From assembly GCF_002831645.1 (NCBI RefSeq), contig NZ_CP025117.1, positions 2,557,001 through 2,621,000 on the forward strand: a stretch of DNA of 64,000 nucleotides, written 5' to 3'. This document shows, piece after piece, positions 56,235-62,929 of this stretch (its first letter is position 1; every line of letters begins with the position of its first letter). Origin of the DNA: Olleya sp. Bg11-27. GTDB lineage: Bacteria > Bacteroidota > Bacteroidia > Flavobacteriales > Flavobacteriaceae. The notes below the pieces were generated by a model. It was not told where the DNA came from. It did not search any database and worked only from the letters and a program-made list of their open reading frames with translations. A program made the translations under genes and the position numbers.

Positions 56235-57083
56235 TTAAGACCATATACTTTTCAGTTTAGACCAAAATTTATTGTTATTACTATCTTTTGTTTTAGCAGA
56301 ATTTCCGCCATTATTTTTAAACGTTTTTGTGCGTAGTCTTTCTTCTTCCAATTCCACATTTGGATTATAAACTTTGACTTCAACTTTCTTTCTATCCGTT
56401 ACTACAATTCCTTTTTCATTTGGCCAATTAGAATTCACATATTCAAATTTTCCAATTTCAACCATTTTTTCTAAAATTCTCTTTCCGTCAGAGTAGTCAC
56501 AATATATTCCAACTGGTAATGGCAGATATTCTTTAGTCGACTTAATAAATCCTGTAAAAAAATAAGGGTCAAGTTGTCCGAATTCCAATCCGTAAGTCAG
56601 AGGAATTTCAATACTCTGTCCAGTTTTATTGTTGGTTAGTCCACAATGTGTTCCGTGAAATGCATATCTCCATCCGCTCATTTGTCCAACTGGCTTATAT
56701 CCAAACTTGTCTGTATGGCAAAGAGTGTTCATAGGATATTCTGGGTCAATTTTCACATTGTGTTTATCTGCAAATTCATTTATCAGTTTAGTTGCTAAAT
56801 TCCGATAATCTTTAGCACATTTTTCAAAGAAGTCTTGGTGTTCTTCAATTTCTTTGTCTGTAATTAACTTGACAATATTTATTTCAGGTTCTATTGTGTG
56901 AACTGCAACTTGAAATTCAGAGTGTTCAAATTTCCATTGACCTCCAATTTTTTCTCTTTTGGACTTAATCTTATTGGAAAATATAATTTTCCATTCAATT
57001 CCTCTTTCAAATGATTTGATGGTTTTAAAATCTGGAATATCATCCAGACTATTACAAACTTGTATTTTCTCGGTCAGTTCCAA
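56235..57083 (-). CDS. DUF6896-like hypothetical protein (cassette gene 4)
   Basis: The 282-residue protein has a central block WRYAFHGTHCGLTNNKTGQ, IEIPLTYGLEFGQLDPYFF, which resembles the DUF6896 family (HGxGC plus LDPYFF), and a lysine-rich asparagine tail. An N-terminal part with FERGIEWKIIFSNK is unassigned. The start is a TTG at 57083, 16 bases after the border region CGTTGTGCATAAT; no nearby ATG exists. The domain occurs near immunity genes in other bacteria as far as I recall. Confidence 0.6.
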   Translation of the reverse strand: MELTEKIQVCNSLDDIPDFKTIKSFERGIEWKIIFSNKIKSKREKIGGQWKFEHSEFQVAVHTIEPEINIVKLITDKEIEEHQDFFEKCAKDYRNLATKLINEFADKHNVKIDPEYPMNTLCHTDKFGYKPVGQMSGWRYAFHGTHCGLTNNKTGQSIEIPLTYGLEFGQLDPYFFTGFIKSTKEYLPLPVGIYCDYSDGKRILEKMVEIGKFEYVNSNWPNEKGIVVTDRKKVEVKVYNPNVELEEERLRTKTFKNNGGNSAKTKDSNNNKFWSKLKSIWS

Positions 57084-57099
57084 TGTTTTTTCAGATTAT

Positions 57100-57513
57100 G
57101 CACAACGTGTTCCTTTAGTTTGTAATAAATATCTTTATATAGAGAAAGAGGAGAACTATAACGTGTTTTTGAATTATAGATCCATCACACGTACCAGTCC
57201 TCTTTGTCTATACAAGTTGCTAAGAACCATTTGGAATACTAGACGTATAATTTCCTAAAAAGAAAGTAGTTAAAGCAACATTTTTATTAACTCTAATTGT
57301 AAAAATATGAAAAATTATGATGAAGTAGTGGGAATTGATGTCTCAAAAAGGACAATTGATGCTTATTGTTATCACGCTCAAGTACACCGTGAGCGGTATT
57401 GTGTATGATTAGTGGCGTGTTTAAGTAATTAATTTAGTAAATAAAAATCGAATACAAAATCCGGGAGGGTTTTCGTAAGCAAGCCAGAACTAGCCATTAA
57501 TTATAAACGTTGT
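57100..57513 (-). repeat. Cassette recombination-like site 4, interrupted by an IS110 derivative
   Basis: The border GCACAAC (57100-57106) precedes the IS derivative. The palindrome body from 57394 is nearly identical to site 1 (GGTATTGTGTATGATTAGTG and AGCCATTAATTATAAACG) and ends GTTGT at 57513. Intron copy 2 is inserted there, and the sequence resumes as TAGCACACG at 58229. Confidence 0.65.
57104..57393 (+). mobile_element. Internally deleted IS110-family derivative B
   Basis: It is nearly identical to derivative A and ends at the same deletion point (ACACCGTGAG then CGGTATTG). The ATG at 57307 is intact, giving a 33-codon frame (MKNYDEVVGIDVSKRTIDAY and 13 more, ending at 57408). That frame is far too short to be a transposase. 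The shared junction shows that the deletion happened once, before duplication. Confidence 0.85.
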
Positions 57514-58228
57514 GTGTGCCCAGCATGGTCATCTTTTAATTTACGTAAAGGTAAATAATTAATGTAGAGGGTGCAAGTCCCTGTATGCGCATGAGTAACC
57601 ATTCGGCTACGCTCAGGACAGGCTTATTGAAGCATTAGTAAGTCGCAAGGGTGAAAACCGTGAGGTTTTATCTGAAGGCTATTTGCGATTGATTAATGAG
57701 CAAATACCACTGTAAAAGGTGGTACTGATACTGCGGCTACACTGAGCATAAACTAAACAGGAATCGTATACAGAGGCATAATTATTTGGGTAAGCAAGCA
57801 TAGCATTGTAACGCCCAACGATTACCAAAAGGGTAATAATGTAGATACGGCAGTGATTGAATGAAAGAAGATGCCATTCTTGGGGCGGTCTCCAAAGTTA
57901 CGAGTTGACTATAAGGAGCAATGAGGAGAGGTCATAGTACTTACAGAACACGAGTTGAGGCAATACCTCAAAAGGTCTCACAAGTAAGGAAGGAGGGAGC
58001 GTAATGCTCTTCAAAATTCGCGTAGGAGCACTAGTGGTAGCCTATGCCTAAATTAGAAGATAGTGTCAAGGGTCAAAAGCCCTTTGGCGTGATGATTTAC
58101 GAACCGCCGTATACGTTCCTGAGTGCTATTGCTGGTAGCAATAGAGAAGAAAGGATCAACGTAGTTGCGTATGTACGTTGGTGTGAGAGGCGCACTCCGA
58201 CTATTTTAGTCGGAGCCGTCTACTCGAT
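57514..58228 (+). mobile_element. ORF-less group II intron, copy 2 (715 nt)
   Basis: This copy starts GTGTGCCCAGCATGGTC and ends CTACTCGAT. It is highly similar to copy 1 along its whole length. In the domain V right strand, ACGGT of copy 1 is ACGTT here, which replaces a G-C pair by a C-U mismatch. Joining flanks gives AACGTTGT plus TAGCACACG, matching the intron-free site 1 (AACGTTGTTAGCATACG) almost exactly, so the ends are well defined. Confidence 0.87.
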
Positions 58229-58240
58229 TAGCACACGTTT

Positions 58241-59413
58241 TTATTTAATAGTTAATTCAATTGTGTCATTTGCATAGCTTGAAAATCCACCTTTACTTCC
58301 TTTTGTCAAATCCACTTTTAAAGTCAATTTCTCATTCTTTAAGTCAAATTTCTCAATCAATTCTTTTGATATAATAACTCTTATTTTCGCTGTCTTATTT
58401 GGTTCTATAACTTCTTTACTATAATTTAAATATGCTATTGAGTTATCACTTTTAATGTCTGAAATATGAAAATCTTTTTTACCTGTGTTTTTAAGTATAA
58501 AAATGTAAGGTTTAGAAAAGTTTTGTATGACTTTTTTAAACTTTAATGTTCTATCGGAAATCTCAAAACTAATTTCTTTTGCAGGTGCATCGTATTTAAT
58601 TCCGAATTGTATTTTATCTCCATCATTTGTATTAATGCTAGTCATTGCATAATTTTTATTTTCAGCTTGTTCTGCGATTAATGTGATTTTTAAATCTCTA
58701 GTTTCTGAAATTTCTAATGGTTTATCTCCTAAATCAAATGTAATAGCATCATTTTTGAAATATTTAGACTTTTCAAATACAATTTCTTTATTTGAATTGT
58801 TTTTAACTCGAATTATTTTAGTGATGTCAGCTTCACCATTCGTTCTTCCAAAGTCAATTAATAAATCACCTATGTTATTTTCTTGGTCAATTGCGAGGTC
58901 AGTTAAATTAAGAATTTGTAATCCATAATTATCTTTAAATTCCGTTTGAAATTTTTCTAGTTGTTTAGAAGTTTTTTCGCTTTTACCTCTGTTTTCGATT
59001 TCTTCAATTACATAAGAGTTGAGATTCTGTGACCATTGCATCAGTCCTAAACTTAGCTTTTCTATAATCACAGGCTGATTTTCTGTAATTAATTTTCCCG
59101 TTTCCGAACTATAAAAAGCTAATAGATTGTCAATATCTGTTTCTGAATAAGTTTGAGTATAAATTGGAATTACGATTTCATTTAGTTCATTTAATGATTT
59201 TTTACTAACCTTAGAGTTTAACAATTCCCAATATTGGTGTGAAATTCCGAAATTGTTTTGTTTTTGGTGCTCAATAGTTTCTGTGATAAGATTTTCTATG
59301 GTACTAATAGTTCCATCTAATTCTAATAGTTTTTCAATCTTTTCATTATAAGATTGAGCATTGATTTGAAATGTAAATAATGTCAGTAAAGCAAAAATTA
59401 AATTCTTTCTCAT
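58241..59413 (-). CDS. DUF2059/DUF1573-like secreted protein (cassette gene 5)
   Basis: From the ATG at 59413 the protein has 390 residues; a longer frame upstream runs into the recombination site and is rejected. A signal peptide (NLIFALLTLFTFQINAQ) is followed by a DUF2059-like helical domain at about 25-150 (SETDIDNLLAFYSSETGKLI). Two immunoglobulin-like DUF1573/ASH-type beta domains follow (LLIDFGRTNGEADITKIIRV and KPYIFILKNTGKKDFHISDI). It is probably periplasmic. The function of this combination is unknown. Confidence 0.72.
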   Translation of the reverse strand: MRKNLIFALLTLFTFQINAQSYNEKIEKLLELDGTISTIENLITETIEHQKQNNFGISHQYWELLNSKVSKKSLNELNEIVIPIYTQTYSETDIDNLLAFYSSETGKLITENQPVIIEKLSLGLMQWSQNLNSYVIEEIENRGKSEKTSKQLEKFQTEFKDNYGLQILNLTDLAIDQENNIGDLLIDFGRTNGEADITKIIRVKNNSNKEIVFEKSKYFKNDAITFDLGDKPLEISETRDLKITLIAEQAENKNYAMTSINTNDGDKIQFGIKYDAPAKEISFEISDRTLKFKKVIQNFSKPYIFILKNTGKKDFHISDIKSDNSIAYLNYSKEVIEPNKTAKIRVIISKELIEKFDLKNEKLTLKVDLTKGSKGGFSSYANDTIELTIK

Positions 59414-59430
59414 AAGTTTTTTCAAATGTG

Positions 59431-59626
59431 TGGTAACGTCTCGTATAAGAAACGTAGGGCAGGTGATAAGCACTTACGTTTCGATTTATTACTTAGCTAA
59501 ATATAAATATTTTGCTTTTATCTTTTCTTCTGTAAACGCTAAATTTTATATTTAGCGGACTTTGTAAATAAACAGAGACTTTTCGGCAAGCCAAAACCGC
59601 CCTATGTTTTTTATACATTGTTGGCA
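59431..59626 (-). repeat. Cassette recombination-like site 5, intact (196 bp)
   Basis: This is the only uninterrupted full site in the window. Left end TGGTAACGTCTCGTATAAGA, with AACGTAGGGCAGG, is mirrored by the right end CCGCCCTATGTTTTTTATAC, then ATTGTTGGCA. Between them lie a second inverted pair (GCTAAATATAAA / TTTATATTTAGC) and a looped middle. Such nested imperfect palindromes are what a folded single-strand attC would look like. Confidence 0.68.
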
Positions 59627-59634
59627 TTAGTACT

Positions 59635-61512
59635 TTACTCAGGAAAGTTCCCAATGGATTGTTTTATTTTCTTGTTAAAGAACTCTAAGGTTACTTTTTT
59701 CAGTTTGTTAGTAGTTTTGTTTAAAATTAGACTCTCAATTTTTGTGCTTAAATCCTCTAAAAATTGTTTTTCTGGATAAATACCTTCGTAAATATTTGTT
59801 CGATACCTTCCCTCAAAATAGAAACCGAAATTTACAACTTGTGTGTTATCCAGTTTTTTAATTACTCTCCAAATTTTATTGAAATCATATTTTGTAAAAT
59901 AAGGTGTAAACATAAACTCGTTATTCATCTCTTCAACTTTTTCTAAATATGCATTGAAATCAGATGAAAATAAATTAAATATATCAGTTAATTCTTTTAA
60001 TTCTTGACCTTCTTTAATCCCTTTGTTTATTTCTACACAGTATTCAACAATTTCTGTCAAATCATCATAAAATTCACTTGTTCTATCAACTGACAACCGG
60101 AAATGAATACTTCTCACATATTGGTAATTATCCTTACCCTTAAGTATTCCTTTTATAAATCTTTTTTTGAGGTTTTCAATATTGTAATTAAGTATATTGT
60201 TAAATCTAGTTGCGTAGTGAAATATAGTTGGGTATTGTTCTAAAGAAAATTCTCCTTTGTCTACATATTTTAAAAGAGAAGATGTAAACGAGCGGTATTC
60301 AGAGTGTTTTAAATCTACACAATCCCAATAATTTAATTTTGAAATTAATTTTTCTCTTTCGGGAATTGTGTTGTCTTCAAACTTGTATAATAAATTTAAT
60401 TCATTTGATAATTGTTCAATTTTAAATGAGGTTTTTCCAGTTATGTAATTGAATATAGAATCAAAATAAATTCTTTGACCATTGTTGTCTGGGGAATATT
60501 TTTCTTTAAATAAATCTGCGTAAGTTTTAGGTTCTTCTGCTTGGTTAGAATCTCCAATAAGCCTTGAAAGATTAAATGAAAATCCTTGATATACTTCCTT
60601 GATTTGAGAGAAATTCGTAGTGTTTAACTTTCCCAACTTGTACTCGATTGATATTGGCAAAGTAAAGTTTATAATTTCCTCAAGTACATCTTTTTTTATT
60701 GTATCGAATTTGTTTTCCGTTGAAAGATATTTAGTTGTTTCATTAAATACTATTTTGAAATGTTCTAAGAAGAATAATAAATTTCTAAGGTTGTCTTTAT
60801 TTTGTGAAATCCTATGGACAATATTTTTCTTATGCTCAGTCAAATAATCAAAATATGAGCTATTTTCAGTTTTATATTTTGTTTCAATGATTCTGTCGAA
60901 CGTTAAAGAAACATTAGAATTAAAACTTACTGAAATACCAATTACCTTTTCTCTTAGCAATGAATAATTGTCTATATCTTCAGTATTTATTTCTTTTCTT
61001 AGTTCGTCTTCATTGGCGATTAGTAAGATTTTTGCATTCAGGTTTTCTACAAGATTGTTAACAAAACCAAATACTTCTTTTAAATCAAGTTCTGTACTTT
61101 TTCTGTCTATATCATCAATACAAATTAGGATTTTTCGATAATCAGTTAAACTCTCGCTTGATGTACCAGTTTCAGAAAATAAATCTTTTAGATTACTTCC
61201 GAAATGTTTTAAAACGGCATTCCCTAAACCTGCGACTATTTTTACACCTCTTTTTTTTAATATTGGATATAACTCAATAAATATTTGATTTTGAATATCT
61301 TCAATAGATTTAGCACCAAAAAGAGAAATTAGAATAGGAATATAGGTTTCATCCTTTTCCGAATTAGGTATTTTTAATTTAGCAATTTTAGGAAAAAGCT
61401 GATTTTTTATATAATGTGTTTTTCCAATACCATAATCACCATTAATTATTATAGCATAATTAGTATCAAGTTCAAGATATTGCTCTATTCTATTTGTTAT
61501 TTCTTCGTTCAT
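59635..61512 (-). CDS. KAP-family P-loop NTPase (cassette gene 6)
   Basis: From the ATG at 61512 the protein has 625 residues; a TTG 15 bases upstream is inside the cassette border and is rejected. Walker A is INGDYGIGKTHYI and Walker B ILICIDDIDRKSTELDL, followed by KILLIANEDELRKEI, as in the KAP/STAND-like P-loop families. The remaining 420 residues are helical with no recognised domain. There are no membrane segments, unlike classical KAP ATPases. KAP-type NTPases include phage-exclusion and defence proteins, which makes this the most likely defence candidate in the array. Confidence 0.75.
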   Translation of the reverse strand: MNEEITNRIEQYLELDTNYAIIINGDYGIGKTHYIKNQLFPKIAKLKIPNSEKDETYIPILISLFGAKSIEDIQNQIFIELYPILKKRGVKIVAGLGNAVLKHFGSNLKDLFSETGTSSESLTDYRKILICIDDIDRKSTELDLKEVFGFVNNLVENLNAKILLIANEDELRKEINTEDIDNYSLLREKVIGISVSFNSNVSLTFDRIIETKYKTENSSYFDYLTEHKKNIVHRISQNKDNLRNLLFFLEHFKIVFNETTKYLSTENKFDTIKKDVLEEIINFTLPISIEYKLGKLNTTNFSQIKEVYQGFSFNLSRLIGDSNQAEEPKTYADLFKEKYSPDNNGQRIYFDSIFNYITGKTSFKIEQLSNELNLLYKFEDNTIPEREKLISKLNYWDCVDLKHSEYRSFTSSLLKYVDKGEFSLEQYPTIFHYATRFNNILNYNIENLKKRFIKGILKGKDNYQYVRSIHFRLSVDRTSEFYDDLTEIVEYCVEINKGIKEGQELKELTDIFNLFSSDFNAYLEKVEEMNNEFMFTPYFTKYDFNKIWRVIKKLDNTQVVNFGFYFEGRYRTNIYEGIYPEKQFLEDLSTKIESLILNKTTNKLKKVTLEFFNKKIKQSIGNFPE

Positions 61513-61535
61513 TCGTATTAATGCCAACGTGTTTC

Positions 61536-61728
61536 TTTAGTTTGTAATAAATATCTTTATATAGGGAAAGAGGAGAACTATAACGTGTTTTAGAATTATA
61601 GATCCATTACACGTACCAGTCCTCTTTGTCTATACAAGTTGCTAAGAACCATTTGGAATACTAGACGTATAATCTCCGACAAAGGAAGTAGTTAAAGCAA
61701 CATTTTTATTAACTCTAATTGTAAAAAT
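61536..61728 (+). ncRNA. Predicted bridge RNA region of the IS110 element
   Basis: IS110 elements express a structured guide (bridge) RNA from the non-coding end next to the transposase. Here the 5' leader is conserved in all three copies. It contains CTATAACGTG with TTATAG (a 6-bp stem with a 12-base loop) and repeats AACGTGTTT, a copy of the left end, at 61582-61590. TTGGAATAC at 61653-61661 repeats the right end (62754-62762). These could be donor-guide loops. The exact RNA ends are not visible. Confidence 0.5.
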
Positions 61729-62721
61729 ATGAAAAATTATGATGAAGTAGTTGGAATTGATGTCTCAAAAAAGACAATTGATGCTTATTGTTATCACGCT
61801 CAAGTACACCGTGAGTTTGCAAATGAATTACTAGGCTATAAAAGCCTTATAAAATGGGTTTTGAAGCATACAAAAGGACAGACTTTTTTTTATTGTTTTG
61901 AGAATACGGGTTATTACTCATTAAAGTTAGCACTTTATTTAAGTAGTCAAGATATTGTTTATGTAGAAGAAAGTCCATTAAAAATCAAGCGTTCTTCTGG
62001 TATTGTTAAAGAAAAAACGGACCGTTTGGATGCTCAACTAATTGCTAGATATGCATGGCTATATAGGGAAGAATTAGAACCAAGTACTGTAAAAAGTAAT
62101 TCACAATTAGAATTAGGTAGATTACTAGCTTTACGGGACCAAATAGTTAGAAACAATGCAGGGCTTAAAGGGACTCTAAAAGAAATGAAAGTACTTTTGA
62201 CTAGTCCAACAACAGATTTAGGTTGTATTAGTTTAAAACGTAGTATAACGTATTTAACAAAGCAAGTAAAAGGTATAGAATTAAGAATAAAAGAGATTAT
62301 ATCCCAGGATGAATCTATGAGTATAAATTTTAAATTATTATGTAGTCTAAAAGGTATTGGTTTGGTGTTGGCTTGTCAATTTATTTATCACACAGGTAAT
62401 TTTACACGTTTTGATAAATGGCGTTCATTTTCAAGTTATTGTGGTACAGCACCCTATGAGCATCGCTCTGGGACAAGTATTCATCGTCGAAAACAGTGTC
62501 ATTATCTAGGAGACAGAAAAATGAAGAGTTTATTAAGTATGGCTACTATATCGGCAATACAACATGATAGTGAACTACGCTTGTATTATAAACGAAAATT
62601 AGCAGAGGGCAAACAAACTATGATTGCAGTAAACAATGTTAGAAATAAATTAATAGCTAGAGCTTTTGCAGTTGTGAAAAGAGGAACGCCTTATGTTGTT
62701 TTACAACAACATGTAGCTTAA
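61729..62721 (+). CDS. IS110-family transposase (recombinase)
   Basis: The 330-residue protein has the DEDD RuvC-like N-terminus: VGIDVSKKTIDAY (Asp), CFENTGYYSLKLAL (Glu) and KTDRLDAQLIARYAW (Asp pair). The C-terminal Tnp_20 domain has LKGIGLVLACQFIYHTGNF, SYCGTAPYEHRSGTSIHRRK with the conserved serine, and NKLIARAFAVVKRG. All catalytic residues are present, so the element may be active. The recombinase works with a bridge RNA that pairs with target and donor DNA. Confidence 0.93.
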   Translation: MKNYDEVVGIDVSKKTIDAYCYHAQVHREFANELLGYKSLIKWVLKHTKGQTFFYCFENTGYYSLKLALYLSSQDIVYVEESPLKIKRSSGIVKEKTDRLDAQLIARYAWLYREELEPSTVKSNSQLELGRLLALRDQIVRNNAGLKGTLKEMKVLLTSPTTDLGCISLKRSITYLTKQVKGIELRIKEIISQDESMSINFKLLCSLKGIGLVLACQFIYHTGNFTRFDKWRSFSSYCGTAPYEHRSGTSIHRRKQCHYLGDRKMKSLLSMATISAIQHDSELRLYYKRKLAEGKQTMIAVNNVRNKLIARAFAVVKRGTPYVVLQQHVA

Positions 62722-62760
62722 AAAAAAAACAGAATATTTATTAGGAATTGATCTTGGAAT

Positions 62761-62900
62761 ACGTATATGGTTTGTTGCGTGGTTTAAGCACCTAATTTAG
62801 TAAATAATTACCTACCAAGAAAGTCCGCGAGGACTTTCGTAAGTAAGCAATAAGCCAGCAATAAATTATATACTTTGTGCCTGTTGCACAACGTGTTGTT
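62761..62900 (-). repeat. Remainder of recombination-like site 6 after the IS110 element
   Basis: The left border ATGCCAAC is at 61521-61528, before the IS. After it the palindrome continues: ACGTATATGGTTTGTTGCGT at the left and GCAATAAATTATATACTTTG at the right. A GTCCGCGAGGAC hairpin lies in the middle. The right end reads CCTGTTGCACAACGTGTTG and then runs into the next insertion sequence, so its final border is unclear. Confidence 0.55.
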
Positions 62901-62929
62901 AAAGATATATAAATTTCGTATATTTAGTA

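Larger units (their letters stand above)
61526..62760 (+). mobile_element. Complete IS110-family insertion sequence
   Basis: The left end (AACGTGTTTCTTTAG) is at about 61526 and the right end lies just before ACGTATATGG at 62761; both match the way the recombination-like site is split. It carries a leader of about 200 bases and one transposase gene. There are no terminal inverted repeats, as usual for IS110. The copy is intact and probably the source of the deleted derivatives. Confidence 0.8.

Noticed and set aside
53820-62900. Calling the palindromes canonical integron attC sites
   Set aside because: The borders (GTTRGCA and variants) do not fit GTTRRRY strictly, and no integrase gene is visible, so they are listed only as attC-like.
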